Part shown: positions 44,391 to 55,740 of the stretch, one piece after another | How positions within the stretch are numbered: position 1 is the stretch's first letter | Layout: each line of letters starts with the position of its first letter | NCBI GenBank assembly: GCA_003116995.1 | Contig: BDSL01000166.1 | Span: 1 to 64,000, forward strand | DNA length: 64,000 bases | Direction: 5' to 3' | DNA from: Yamagishiella unicocca | Lineage: Eukaryota; Chlorophyta; Chlorophyceae; Chlamydomonadales; Volvocaceae | The notes under the pieces: generated by a model | Told to the model about the DNA's origin: nothing | The model's input: only the letters and a program-made list of their open reading frames with translations | Databases searched by the model: none | Translations under genes and position numbers: made by a program

Positions 44391-45260
44391 TTCGTTCCCC
44401 TTCTCTTTGTTTCCCTTCTTTTTCCCCCGGTCCTTCCCTCTTCTTTTTGTTTCCCTTCGTCCCTCTTCGCGGGCCGCCCCGTCGTTTGTTTCCCTTCGTC
44501 CCTCTTCGCGGGCCGCCCCGTCGGCCCCCGCCGGGGCTTTTTCCCCCCGGGCCCCCCCCCTTCCCTCCTTTTTCTTCCCTCGCCGCGGGCCGCCGGGCCC
44601 CCCGGGCCGCCCCGTCGTTCCTGTTTTGTTTCCCTTCTTTTTCGTTCCCCTCCTTTTTGCCTTCCCCCGCGGGGCCGGCCCCGTTTCGTTCTCCTTTGGT
44701 CTCGTTCCCCGTCGGTCCCCCCCCCGTTTTTTCTGTTTTCTTCCTTTGTCTTGCCTTTGGCCCTCTTTTCGTTTTTTTCTTCCCGCGGCCGCCCTCCCCG
44801 CCCCTCTTGCCCCGGCCCTCCCCGGCCGCCCCGCCCCGTCGGTCCGTCCCTCTTCTTTTTGCCTTCCCCCCCGGCCGCCTTCCCCGTTGTTTCTTTCCCC
44901 CCCCCGTTTTTTTTCCGCCCCCCGCCCTCCCCGTTCCCCTTCGGTTCTTTTCTTCCCCCGGCCGCCCTCCCCGTTCCCCTTCGGTTCTTTTCTTCCCCCG
45001 GCCGCCCTCCCCGTTCCCCTTCTTTCGTTCTTTTCTTCCCCCGGCTCCGTCGCTTTCCTCCCCTTCTTTTTGCCTCCTTTTTCTTCCCGTTTGTTTCTTC
45101 CTTTGGTTTTTTTCTTCCGGCGGCCGCCCTCCCCGCCCCCGTCCCCTTCGGGGCCGGCCCCGCCGCGGGCCGCCGGGCCCCCCCGGCTTTTTCTTCCTTT
45201 GGTCCCCCGCCGGGGCCCCGCCCCCCGCTCCCCGCCTCCCCGCCGGCTTTTCTTTCCCCT
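44390..45260. repeat. Hairpin-repeat block with tandem units
   Basis: Two adjacent 36-base modules (gtttcccttcgtccctcttc plus gcgggccgccccgtcg) at 44,449 and 44,488. Two full copies and one diverging copy of a 40-base unit with gccctccccgttccccttcg start at 44,924, 44,964 and 45,004. The cgttcccctcctttttgcct module lies at 44,643 and the gtccccttcggggccggccc hairpin near 45,140. Confidence 0.92.
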
Positions 45261-45359
45261 TCGTTGTTTCTTCCCCCCCTGCTGCCCCCTCCCCCTTCTT
45301 TTGGGGCCCTCCCGGGGCTCCTCGTTGCCCCCGCCTCTTTCCTCGTCTTCTTCTTCCTC

Positions 45360-45901
45360 TCTCCTCCCCTTCTTTCCCCGGTCCTCCCCTTCTTTTCCTC
45401 CCGCCCGCCCTTGTTCTTGCGTTTTTGCTGTCGTCCCTCTCGCCCTCTCCCTCCCCCGCCCTTGCTCCCTTTTCTCCTCTTCCCTTTCCGGGCCCCTTCC
45501 TTGTTCTTCTCCCCCTCCCTCTCGTTTCCTTTTTTCTCCCCCTTTTCGCCCTCCTCCCTTGGCCTCCCGTCCCCGCGGTCCTGCTCCCTGCCCTCCCCGC
45601 TCTCCCCGCCCTCCCTCCGCTCGCCCCGTCCCGTCCCGTCCCCCCCCCGGCCTTTGTTGTCTTCCTTTCCCCCCGCCCTTGCTTTTTTTGCCCGTGTTCC
45701 TCTGCCTTTTTGCCCGGCCCTCCTCGCTCCTTCTTTTCCCCTTGCCTCTCCTCTTTTTTGCTTTTGTGCTGCCTCCCCCCTCCCCCGGTTCCTTCCCCTT
45801 TTTTCCCTTTTTGGTCCTTCCTGCCCCTTTTTCTCCTTCCCCTTTGTCCTTCCTTTTGGCCCCCTTGTCTTTGTCTCCCCGTTTTTCCGTCTTTGTGTCC
45901 T
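45360..45901 (-). CDS. rpl5: Ribosomal protein uL5
   Basis: uL5 binds 5S rRNA in the large ribosomal subunit. The - strand reading gives MTQRLKNxYTxTIVPKL from 45,901 leftwards: lysine ttt, glutamine ttg, asparagine gtt, threonine tgt and proline tgg codons survive unchanged and fix the match. The length of about 180 codons needed by the family fits the repeat-free space down to 45,360; the stop was not located. It follows rpl14 in the order rpl23-rpl2-rps19-rpl16-rpl14-rpl5 typical of green plastids. Confidence 0.83.
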
Positions 45902-46560
45902 CTCTCCCCCTCCCCTCCCTGCCGCTCCCCCGCGTCCTCCGCCTCGCCTCTCCTTCTCTCCCCCTCGCCCCTCCCTGCCCCTTCCCGCTGTCTCTCTCTC
46001 CCTTCCGTTTTTCTTCCCCGTCCCCTTTTCCGTCCCTTCCCTCTTCGCGGGCCGCGCCGTTGCTTTCCGTTCCCCCTTCGGGGGCCGTCTTTTCCGCCCC
46101 CTCCCCTTGTCGTGGTCCTTTCTTCCCCCGTTTTGTTTCTTTCTTCCCCGGCCGCCCTCCCCCCCGCCGCTCCTCGTTCGCGGTCTCTCCCCTTCTCTTT
46201 GGCGTTTCCGCGTCCCTCCCTGCCTTTCCTTGTCCCGCTTCGCTTCCCTCTGCTTTTGGCCCCCCCCCCTCTCCCCTCCCCTTCGCCCCGTCTTTCCTGC
46301 CGTTTCGCTCCCCGGCGTTTTCTGTTCTCCTCCCGTCCCTCCTCTCCCTCCCCGGGCTCTTTTTCGGGTGGTCTTTCCTGGCTGCTCCTCCTCTTTCTCT
46401 CCTCCCTCCTTTTTCGCGCCCCCTCCTTTCCTCTTGTTCCCCTCCCCCCTTTTTCTCGTTCCCCTCCGTTGGTTCTTCCCTCGTTTTCTTCCCTCGCCGG
46501 GGGCCCCGCCTTCCCTCTTCCCCGTCTTCCTTTTTGTGGCTCTCGCTTTCGCTCTTCTTG
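45902..46560. other. Spacer upstream of rpl5
   Basis: Unique to about 46,020, then a gtcccttccctcttcgcggg variant (about 46,030) and ctcctcgttcgcggtctctc (46,182), a small module that also occurs near 46,807, 47,688, 49,620, 55,301 and 62,147. No gene seen. Confidence 0.5.
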
Positions 46561-46800
46561 CTCGTTTCCCCCCGGGGCCCGCTTTTGTTTCCCTTCGTCC
46601 CTCTTCGCGGGCCGCCCCGCCCTTCCCCTGTTTTCCCCCCCTTCGGGGCCTTTTTCTTCCCTCGCCGCGGGCCGCCGGGCCCCCCCCTGTCCTTTCTTTC
46701 TTTGCCGCCCTCCCTCCCCTTCTTTTTGTTTCCCTCCGGGCCCCGTCGGCCCCCGCCTTTTTCTTCCCTTGCCGCGGGCCGCCGGGCCCCCCCGCCGCTC
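46560..46800. repeat. Hairpin-repeat block
   Basis: Contains gtttcccttcgtccctcttc (46,587) and two ccgcgggccgccgggccccc units. Confidence 0.87.
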
Positions 46801-47160
46801 CCCCCTCGCCGCTCCTCGTTCGCGGTCTCTGGTCGTCCCGCTCCCTCCCTGCCCTCCCCCTTCTTTTCGTGTCTCCGCCTTTTCTTCTCCTCCCCTCCCC
46901 TCCGTTTCCGTCCCCCCCTCCCTTCTTCGTCCTTTTCCCTCTTCCGCCCCCCGCCTCGTCGCTGCCCCGGTTTTCCTCGGTTTTTCTCTTTTTTTGTTTC
47001 CCTCCCCCCCCCCTTCCTGGCTGGGCCCTGGCCCTCTCCTTGCTTGCGCTTGCGCCCGGCCCCCCGCCTTCCTTTCCCCCCGGGGCCTGCCCCCTTCCGT
47101 TGTCGCTTCCGTCGCTTTCCGCCCTTTCTCTCGTTGTCCTTTCCCTCCTTTCTTTTCCCC
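46801..47160. other. Unassigned spacer
   Basis: About 360 bases of unique sequence; nothing recognised. Confidence 0.3.
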
Positions 47161-47700
47161 TTCTTTTCTTTTTTTCTTCCCGCGTTTTGCCCCCGGCCCC
47201 CCCCGGCCGCCCTCCCGGCCGCCCTCCCTCCTCCCCCCGTTTCTTTCCCCCCCTTTGTTTTTTTTCCGCCCTCCCTCCTCCTCCTGTTCCTTTGGGGCCT
47301 TTTTCTTCCTTTGGTCCCCCGCCGGGGCCCCGCCCCCCCGGGCCGCCCCCGCCGTCCCCCCTTCCGTCTTTTGTTTCCCTTCGTCCCTCTTCCCGGGCCG
47401 CCCCGTCTCCCCCGGGGCGTCCTTGTTTTGTTTCCCTTCTTTTTCGTTTCCCTTCGTCCCTCTTCTTTTTGCCTCCCCGCCGGGGCCTTTTTCTTCCTTT
47501 GGTCCCCCGCCGGGGCCCCGCCCCCCGGGCCGCCCCGTCGGTCCCCTCCCCGCCGGGCCCCCCCCGCCGGGGGCCCGCCCCCGCCTCCCCTTTGGGGCTG
47601 TTCGCGTCTTTTTGTCCCCTCTGGGGCTGTCGTTTCCCTCCCGGGCCCGCTTTTGCCTTTGGCCCCCCGCCGCTCCCCCCTCGCCGCTCCTTGTTCGCGG
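47160..47700. repeat. Hairpin-repeat block
   Basis: Copies of gtttcccttcgtccctcttc at 47,373 and 47,446, ggtcccccgccggggccccg (47,311 and 47,501) and a cttgttcgcggtctctcctc box at its right end, next to the 3' end of rpl14. Confidence 0.88.
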
Positions 47701-47784
47701 TCTCTCCTCGCCTCCCGCTCCCCTCCCTTCCTCTGCTCTTTCTCTCCTCCTCCCCCCCCTCTTTCGCTCCCGCCCCCTCTTTCC

Positions 47785-48160
47785 TTCTCCCCCTTCCGGT
47801 GCTCCCGCCCTCTTTTTGTCCCCTTCTTCTCCCGTCCTTCGCGTGCCCTCGGCCCCCCCCCGTGTCCCCCGCGGCTTTCCTTCTTTCTTCCTCCTCCCCG
47901 CTGCGTTCTCCTCCCCCGTCTCTTCCTGCCCTTTTCCCGCCGCCTCCCTTTCCGTGTCCGTCCCCTCCCCGCTCTTCCCTCTCCGCCCGTTTCCCGGGCC
48001 TCTTCGGTCCCGCCTCTTTCCCCCTGCCCTCCTCCCCTCTCCCCTCTTCGCCGCTTCGCGCTCCCTCCCCCCCGTGCCCGCCTCCCCCTTCCTTCCCGTG
48101 CCCCCCTCTTCTCCGCTCCCTTTCCCTCCGCTCCCGGTTTCCTCCTCCGGTCCCCCCTTT
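47785..48160 (-). CDS. rpl14: Ribosomal protein uL14
   Basis: uL14 sits at the subunit interface of the ribosome. On the - strand the conserved NPRGTRVFGPxARE lies at about 47,838-47,876 and the C-terminus SLAPEVL is followed by ttc (TAA) at 47,785-47,787. About 122 codons puts the start near 48,160; I could not fix the exact ATG. One base is missing in the C run within the VFG part. Confidence 0.88.
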
Positions 48161-48204
48161 TTTCTTCCTCTCCCCTCCTTTCGTTTTCCTCTGCCCTCGG
48201 TCGG

Positions 48205-48920
48205 TGTTTTGTTTCCCTTCGTCCCTCTTCTTTTGTTTCCCTTCGTCCCTCTTCGCGGGCCGCCCCCGTCGGCCCCCGGGCCGCCCCGTCCCCCCCGGGG
48301 CCCCGCCCGTTTCTTCCTCTGGCCGCCCCGTGGTTCTTTTCCGTCCCCGCCGGGGCTGTCCCTCCCTTCCGCTCCGTTGCTCCCCTTCTCGCGCCCCGGC
48401 TGTTCCTCGCCTGCCGTGCTTCCTTGCTTTGTGCCTCGCTCCCCTCTGCTCTTTCTCTCCTCTTTCCCTTGTCTTCTTTTTCCCCCCGGTCCCCGCCCTC
48501 CCTCCTCCCTCGTCTTCCCCCGTCTCTCTCTCGTCCCTCCTCGCTTGCTCTGCGCTCTGCTCCGCGTCTGGCCCGGCCCCGGTTCTCCCCGTCTTCGTCG
48601 TCCTCGTCCTTCTGTCCCTCCCGGGGCCCTTGTCCCCTTCTTTTCCTCCCCCCCGGGGCGTTTGTTTCTTCCCCCGTTTTTTTCCCCCCCCCCGGCCGCC
48701 CCCCGCCCGTCCTTGTTTTCCTTCTTTTTCTTCCCTTCTTTTTCCCCCGGGGCCTTTTTCTTCCCGTTTGTTTCTTCCTTTGGTTTTTTTCTTCCGGCGG
48801 CCGCCCTCCCCGCCCCCGTCCCCTTCGGGGCCCGGCCCCCGCCGCGGGCCTTCCCTTTGGTCCCCGCCGGGCCCCCCCGCCGCGGGCCTTCCCTTTGGTC
48901 CCCGCCGGGCCCCCCCCCTC
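48205..48920. repeat. Hairpin-repeat blocks upstream of rpl14
   Basis: Overlapping gtttcccttcgtccctcttc units at 48,211 and 48,235, ggcccgccgcgggcc-type boxes and two ccgcgggccttccctttggt units at 48,843-48,920. 48,360-48,640 has no recognisable element. Confidence 0.85.
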
Positions 48921-49240
48921 CCCGTCCCCTCCCCCCCGTTCCCTTTCGGGCCCCTCCTGTCGTTCCCCTGCGGCGTCTTTTCTCTCGTTTCCCCCGTTCC
49001 CCCCCTTCTCTCTCGCCGCCGGTGTCGTTCCGCTCCCCTGTCCCCCCTGTTCGTCCTCCCCCTCCTTCCTTCGGTCCCTTGCGCTCTCGCTCCTCGCCTT
49101 GCTGGTTCTGCCTTTGGCCTTTGCTTCCGGTCCTTTTTCCGCTGGCTCTCCGGCCCTCCTCCCTCCTTTCTCTTCTCGGCCCTCCCGCGCTGCCCCCCCT
49201 CCCCTTTGCTGTTTGTTTGTCGCTTTCGTTTCCTCCCCCT
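48921..49240. other. Unassigned spacer
   Basis: Unique sequence, G-richer than neighbours. Checked for rpl36, infA and tRNA without success. Confidence 0.3.
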
Positions 49241-50980
49241 CCGGTTTGTTTGTTCCCCTTCTTTTCTTTTCTTTTCTTTTCTTTTTTTTTCTTCCTTTGG
49301 CCGCCCCTCCCTCCTTTTTGCCCGCGTTTTTTTCCCCCCCCGCGGTTCGTTGTTTCTTCCTTTCGCCGCCCGCCCGTTCTGTTTGTTTCTTTCCCCCCCT
49401 CTGTTTTTCTTCCCGCGGCCGCCCCGCCCGGCGCGTTTTTTTCCTCTTTTCTTCCCCCGGCCGCCTCTTTCGTTCCCCTTCGGTCTCCCGCCGGGCCTGT
49501 TTTCTTCCCCTTTCCTTCCCCGCCCCGCCCCGCCCCTCCCCGTCGGGGCCCCCCCCTCCCTCCCCTTCGGGGCTGTCCGCGTTTTCCCCCCCCCGCTGGC
49601 CCCCGCCGGGGCCCGCTCGCCGCTCCTCGTTCGCGGTCTCTCCCTCGCGTCCCGCTGCTCTCCCCCTCGTTTTTCCTTTCGTCTCTCTCTCGTCCTTTGC
49701 TCTCCCCTCCGTCCCCTTTGGGGCTCTCCTTGCCTCTCTTTCCCCCGTTCCGTCTCCTGTGCCTTCCTTTTCTTTGCGCTCCCCTTCCGTCCCTTGTGTT
49801 CGTCTTGGCTTCCCCCTCCCCCGCGGCCCCCTCCTTCGCCTCTTCTTTTTTCCCGCGTCCTCCGTTTTTCCTCTTTCCTTTTTTCCCCTCTGCTTTGCTT
49901 GCCCGTTCTTGCCTTCGGCTGTCTCCTCCTGCCCCCCCTTTGCTTTTCCCCCCGGGGCCCGCCCCGTTTGTTTCCCTTTGTTTTTCCCTCTTCGCTTTCG
50001 TTTCCCCCGGCTTTTCTTTTCTTTTGCTTTCTTCCGTTTTTTTTTCTTTCCCCCCTTTGTTTTTTTCCGCCCTCCCTCCTCCTGTTCCTTTGGGGCCTTT
50101 TCGTTTCCCTGCTTTTCCTTTGTTCCTTTGGCCGCCCCCGCTTCCTGCTTTTCTTTTCCTTCCTTTTCCTTTCTTGTCGCTTTGTTTCTTCCTTTGGCCG
50201 CCCCCCCCGCGGGGGCCTTTTTCTTTTCTTTTCTTGTCGCTTTGTTTCTTCCTTTGGTTTTTTTCTTCCGGCGGCCGCCCCTCCCCGCCCCCCCCTGCCC
50301 GGGCTGTCCGCTCCCTCGCCTCTGGCCGCCCCCCCCCCCGGTTGTTCCCCTCTGGGGCCCCGTCGCTTTCCTCCCCTTCTTTTTGCCTCCTTTTTCTTCC
50401 CGTTTGTTTCTTGTCCCCTGCGGGGTCCCCCGGCCGCCCCCGTCCCCTTCGGGGCCGGCCCCCGCCGCGGGCCGCCGGGCCCCCCCGGCTTTTTCTTCCT
50501 TTGGTCCCCCGCCGGGGCCCCGCCCCCCGCTCCCCGCCCCCCGCTCCTTTTCCCCCTCGGGGCCTCGCCTTTGGCCGCCCCCCCGCCCCCCCGGCGCCCC
50601 CCCTTCTTTTTGTTTCCCTTCGTCCCTCTTCGCGGGCCGCCCCGTCGGCCCCCGCCCTTCTTTTTCGTTCCCCTCCTTTTTGCCTTCCCCCGCGGGGCCG
50701 GCCCCCTCCCCCCCCCGTTTTTTCTGTTTTCTTCCGCCGGCCGCCCTCCTTCTTTTCTTCTTTTCGCCGCCCCCGCCGCCCCGTCGGTCCGTCCCTCTGC
50801 GCGGGCCGCCCCCGTCGTTCGTGTCCTTGTTTTCCTTCTTTTTCTTCCCGTTTGTTTCTTGTCCCCTGCGGGGTCCCCCGGCCGCCCCGTCCCCTTCGGG
50901 GCGGCCCCCGCCGCGGGCCGCCGGGCCCCCCCCGCCGGGGCCCCCCGTTTCTTCCTTTGGCCGCCCCGCCCCTCTTTTTC
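49241..50980. repeat. Hairpin-repeat blocks between rpl14 and rpl16
   Basis: Main block 49,960-50,980 plus 49,240-49,620; 49,620-49,960 is unassigned. The segment 50,340-50,580 is nearly identical to 59,160-59,400 for about 240 bases. It also holds gtttcccttcgtccctcttc (50,612) and the cgttcccctcctttttgcct module (50,666). Confidence 0.9.
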
Positions 50981-51172
50981 CTCCTCTTCCCTCCCCTCTG
51001 GCGCTGTCCTCGCGGCTCCCCCCCGCGGCGCCTCCCCTCCCGTCGTTTTCCCCCGGGGGGCCCCCCTGTCTTCCCCTCCTCGTCCCGCTCTGCTTCTTCG
51101 CTCGTTCCCCTTGGGGCCCCTCCCGTTCCTCCCCTCCTCTCTCCTCCTTTCTCCTCCCGCGTGCTCCGGGGC

Positions 51173-51578
51173 TTCCCTTGTTTTTGTTCCCCCTTTCGTT
51201 TTCCCCGGCCTTTTCTCCGCTGCCCTCCGCCTCGCTTGTCTTGCTCTTGTTTCCGCCCCCCTTCCCTTTCCTCCCGCCTTTTCCCCGGCTGCCCCCCCGC
51301 CCCCCCTCCTCCGGCGCCCCTTTCCCTGCCCCCCTCCGTGTCCCCGCTGGGCGCCTTGTTCCCGCTTTCTCCGGGCCCCTTCGCCTCCCTCCTTTCCCCC
51401 CTCTTCGCCCCTCCCGTGTTCCTCCTCGCCGGCCCGCTTCTCTTTGCCGCGCCGTCCTCCCCCCGGTTCTTGCGCTTGTCCTGCCCCCTCCCCCCTCCCT
51501 CGTCTTGCCCCGTGTTGCTTTTCCTCTTCCCTGCCCCCGGTGTGGTTTCCGGCCTTTTGTTCTTTTTGGCCTTCCCCT
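51173..51578 (-). CDS. rpl16: Ribosomal protein uL16
   Basis: uL16 helps place tRNA in the large subunit. The - strand frame from 51,578 gives MLSPKRTKFRKPHRG, the hallmark N-terminus of the family, with proline tgg, lysine ttt, histidine gtg and threonine tgt codons unaltered. The family's 135-136 residues carry it to about 51,170, where a ttc (TAA) is available, but that end is not certain. No intron signal was evaluated. Confidence 0.92.
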
Positions 51579-52140
51579 CTTTCTTTTGTCTCTCCCCTTC
51601 TTCCCCTTGGCCCCTCTCCCGGTCCTTCCCCTGCCCCCCCTTTTTTCCGTCCCTTCCCTCCCTTCTCCCCCTCCTCGTCGTCTTTGTTTCGCTTTTTCTT
51701 CTTTTGGCCCCGTCCCGCTGGTGTTGTCCTCCGTCTCCGTTTCTTCTTCTTTTTTGCCCCCCTCTTCCCGCCGGTCGTTTTTCCTCGCGCCCTTCCCTCC
51801 TGCTCTCCCCCCGGGTCTCCTTTCTCCCGCTCTTTCCTCCTCTTGCTGCTGCCTTCCGCTCCTTCTCTGGTCTCCTTTGTTGTCCCCTTCGGTTTCCCGT
51901 CGGGCTCCCGCCCCCTGTTGGTTTCCCCGTCCGCTCGCCTCCCTCTCTCTTTTCCGTCCCGTTTGCTTCCCTTCCGTCCTCTCCCTCTTTCCTTTTTTCC
52001 GCGTTCCTTCCGTCCCCCCTCGTCCCTCTTCTTTGCTCCCCCCTGTTCGCTTCTCGCGTCCTCCCCGCTCCTCGTCTCTCCCCTTTTCCCCCGTCTCTCC
52101 TTCCCCGGGGCTCCCTTTTTCTCTTCCTTGCGTTCCGTTC
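51579..52140. other. Unassigned spacer upstream of rpl16
   Basis: Over 500 bases of unique sequence; rps3, sometimes found next to rpl16, was not recognised. Confidence 0.35.
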
Positions 52141-53500
52141 CCCTTCTTTTCTTTTCCTTTCTTGTCGCTTTCCCCCCCGCCGGGGCCTTTTTCTTCCCCC
52201 GGCCGCCCCCCGCTCCTTTTCCCCCTCGGGGCCTCGCCTCTGGCCGCCCCCCCTCCCTCGTTGTTGTCCTTTCTTGTTTGTTTTTTTCTTCCCCCGTTTT
52301 GTTCCTTGCTTTTCGTTCCCCTTCGGTTTCCCGCCGGGCCTTTTTTCTTCCTTTGGCCGCCCCCCGCTCCCTGCGGGCCTCCCTTTTCTTCCCCCGGCCG
52401 CCCCCCGCTCCCTGCTTTTCTTCTTTTTCTTGTCTTTTCTTCCTCTGGCCGCCCCCCCTCCCTCTTGCCTTCCCCTTTGTTTTTGCCTCCCCGCCGGGGC
52501 CTTTTTCTTCCTTTGGTTCCCCGCCGGGGCCCCGCCCCCCCGCCTTTTTCTTCCCTCGCCGCGGGCCGCCGGGCCCCCCCCGCCGCGGGCCTTCCCTCCT
52601 TTTCTTCTTTTTCTTGTCTTTTCTTCCTCTGGCCGCCCCCCCTCCCCTCTTGCCTTCCCCTTTGTTTTTGCCTCCCCGCCGGGGCCTTTTTCTTCCTTTG
52701 GTTCCCCGCCGGGGCCCCGCCCCCCCGCCTTTTTCTTCCCGTTTGTTTCTTCCTTTGGTTTTTTTCTTCCGGCGGCCGCCCCTCCCGCCCCGTCTTTTGC
52801 CTCTGGCCCCCCCCCGGGGCCGGCCCCGCCGCGGGCCGCCGGGCCCCCTCCTTTGGTTCCCCGCCGGGGCCCCGCCCCCGCCCCCCGTTGTTTTTTTCTT
52901 TTGCCGTCCCCTCTGGGGCCGGCCCCCGTCGGGGCCCTCCCCGCCGGGCCCCCCCCGCCGCGGGCCTTCCCTTTGGTCCCCGCCGGGCCCCGCCCCCCGT
53001 CCTCCCCTTCGGGGCCGTCCTCCCCTTTGTTTTTTTTCGTGTTTTCCTCCGTCCCCCCTTCCTCCCCTTCGGGGCCTTTTTCCCGCCGGGCCCCCCCGCC
53101 GTCGTTCCTCGCTTTTTGTTCCCCTTTTTTTCCTTTTTTCTTCCCCTTTCTTCCTTTTCTTCTCCCTCTTGTTTCCCTTCGGGCCCCGTTGTTTTTTTCT
53201 TTGTTTTTTTCTTCGTCCCTCTTCTTTTTGCCTTCCCCGCCGGGGCCTTTTTCTTTTCTTTTCTTCCTCCGGCCGCCCCCCCCCCGGCCGCCCCCCCGGG
53301 CCGCCGCCGCCCTTCCTTTTTCTTCCCGTTTGTTTCTTGTCCCCTGCGGGGTCCCCCGGCCGCCCCGTCCCCTTCGGGGCGGCCCCCGCCGCGGGCCGCC
53401 GGGCCCCCCCCCTCCCTCCTTGTTCTTCCCTCGCCGCGGGCCTTCCCTTTGGTCCCCGCCGGGCCCCCTCCTTTGGCCGCCCCCGTCCCCCCCCCCGTGT
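52140..53500. repeat. Hairpin-repeat blocks between rpl16 and rps19
   Basis: Contains a direct duplication: 52,416-52,554 and 52,600-52,740 share about 140 bases with one extra C in the second copy (offset 184-185). Also a copy of the gttgtttttttcttttgccg unit (52,886), gtccccttcggggcggcccc and ccgcgggccgccgggccccc boxes. Confidence 0.92.
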
Positions 53501-54084
53501 GTTTTTTTCCCGGCCTTCCCCGCCCTCCCCCCCCGCCCCTTTCTTTTCCCCTGTTCTTCTCTCCCTCTTCTCTTCCTCTCCTCTGTCCCGCCTCTGTCGC
53601 TCCGTTGCGTTTTCCTTGCTTTTCGTTTCCCTTCGGGGCCCGTGCCGCCTCGTTCCCTTCTGTTCTCCGTCCCTCCTCCTTCTCGTCCTCGCCTCGCTCC
53701 TCTCCCCTGGTTGGCGTTTCTTTTTTTTCTCGTTCTCGTTGTGGTTTCCCCGGGTTCCCCCCCCCGTCGTCCCTCCCCTTCCCCGTCTCCCCCTCGCCTC
53801 CCCCCCCCCTGCTTTTGCCTCCTCCTGTCCGTGTCCTGCCCGTGCCCCTTTCGTCTTTTGCGCTGTTGGTTTTCTCTCGGCCTTTTTTTCCCCCGGGGTC
53901 TTCCCCGTCTCTCTTTCGCTCCGTCTCTTCCCCGCCGCCCTGCGTTTGTTCCGTCGTTCCCCTCCGCTGCCCTCCCCCTCGCCCCCCTCCCTTCCCCCCC
54001 GTTCTTCTTTCTCTCGTCTTCTTTCTTTTTCCTCTCCGTCCCGTCCTCCTCGCTCTTTTTCCCTTTTTCTGTGTTCCCCCCCGC
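53501..54084. other. Unassigned spacer
   Basis: Unique sequence left of rps19, nothing recognised. Confidence 0.3.
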
Positions 54085-54360
54085 GCCTTCGCGTTTTGCT
54101 TTTTTCTCTTTTTTCGCCTGCCCCCGGTCTGTCCGTGTTGGTGCCCCTTCCCCTCCTTTCTGCCCCCCCTTTGCTCCCTCCCCCCCTGGCCTCTGTTCCC
54201 GCCCGTTCTCCCCCCCCTCGTCTGCCCCTCCTCGGTGGCCCCCTCCTCGCCGCCCGTGCCCCTGTTTTCCTTCCTCCTTTTTTCCCTTTCGCCTTTCCTT
54301 TTTCCCTTTTTTTCCGTCCTGCTCTGCTCCGCCCGGCCCTTTTTTCCGCGCCCGTGCCCT
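54085..54360 (-). CDS. rps19: Ribosomal protein uS19
   Basis: uS19 lies in the head of the small subunit. The - strand start at 54,360 gives MARSLKKGPF, and GEFxPTRT lies at about 54,130-54,150 near the C-terminus. About 92 codons, the usual length. The stop was not pinned down because the tail runs into a lysine-rich ttt series. It sits between rpl2 and rpl16 as in other plastid clusters. Confidence 0.93.
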
Positions 54361-54519
54361 TCCCCTTTTTTCTGTTCCGGCCTTGCTCTTTTCCTCCGTT
54401 TGCTCCTCTCCTCGCCCCTTCTTTTTGTCCGCCTCCCCCGTCTCCTTTTTGCGCTTTTTCGCTTCTCTGCTTCTCTCTTGTCTCCCCGTCCTCGTCGTTT
54501 CCCCCCGGGGCCCCTTGTT

Positions 54520-55740
54520 CGTGTTTTGTTTCCCTTCTTTTTCGTTTCCCTTCTTTTTCCCCTCGGTCCGTCCCTCTGCGCGGGCCGCCCCGTCGGTCCC
54601 CTCCCCCGCCGTCCCCCCTGTCCTTTCTTGTTTCCCTTCGTCCCTCTTCTTTTTGCCTCCCCGCCGGGGCCTTTTTCTTCCTTTGGTCCCCCGCCGGGGC
54701 CCCGCCCCCCCGGGCCGCCCCGTCGTCCCCCTTCCCTCCTTTTTCTTCCCTCGCCGCGGGCCTTCCCTCCGGTCCCCGCCGGTCGTTTGCCTCCTTTTTC
54801 CCGGCGGGCCCCCCCGCCGGGGGTTCTCCTTTGGTCCCCCCCCCGTTTTTTCTGTTTTCTTCCCCCGGCCGCCCTCCTTCTTTTCTTCTTTTCGCCGCCC
54901 CCGCCGCCCCGCCGGGCCCGCCCCTCGTTTCTTCCTTTGGCCGCCCCCCGCCCTCCTTCCTCCTCCTCTTCCTGTTCCTTTCCGTCCTCTCCCCTCTCGT
55001 TCCGCTCCTCCGCTCCTTTTTCTCTTCTCTTTCTTTTTTTTTCTGCCCTCCTGTTTTTTTCTTCGTCTCCCTTCCCCTCCCCGTCCTCGTGTTTTTCTTC
55101 TTCCTCCGCTGTCGGTCGCTTTCGTGCCTCCTTCTGTTTTCGCGCTTCTCCCCTTCCCTCCCTGTCTTTTTCGTGGTTTTCCCCCTTTGCGCTCGCCGCC
55201 GGTCCGTCGCTTTCTCCTTTCCCTCTCGTTCTCCCCTCGTCTCTCCCTCGCTTTTGTCGTTTTCCCTCGTCCCGCTCCGTCCCTCTTCCCGCTCGCCCCT
55301 CCTTGTTCGCGGTCTCTCCCTCTCGTTCCGCTCCTCTTTTTCTTTTCCCCTCTGGGGCCGCCCGTCCCGTCCCTTCGCCCCTGCTCGCCCCCCCTCTCTC
55401 CTGCCCGCCTTTTGCGCTCGTTCCCCCGCCGCGGGCCGTCCGTCGCTTTCCCTCTCCCGCGTCTCTTCTTTTTGTTTCCCTTCGTCCCTCTTCGCGGGCC
55501 GCCCCGTCGTTTGTTTCCCTTCGTCCCTCTTCGCGGGCCGCCCCCGTCGGCCCCCCGCCGGGGCGTTTCTTTCTTTCTTTTTTTCTTCGTCCCTCTTCGC
55601 GGGCCGCCCCCGTCGTTTGCCGTCGGCCCCCGCCGGGGTGTCCCCCTTCCCTCCTTTTTCTTCCCTCGCCGCGGGCCGCCGGGCCCCCCCTCGTTTCCCT
55701 TTGCGGCCCCGCTTTTTCCTCCTCCCCCCTCCCCCGCCGG
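54520..55740. repeat. Hairpin-repeat blocks between rps19 and rpl2
   Basis: Blocks at 54,520-54,960 and 55,430-55,740 with gtttcccttcgtccctcttc copies at 54,630, 55,474 and 55,513 and a partial third copy near 55,588. 54,960-55,430 is unassigned except for the cttgttcgcggtctctccct box near 55,303. Confidence 0.88.
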
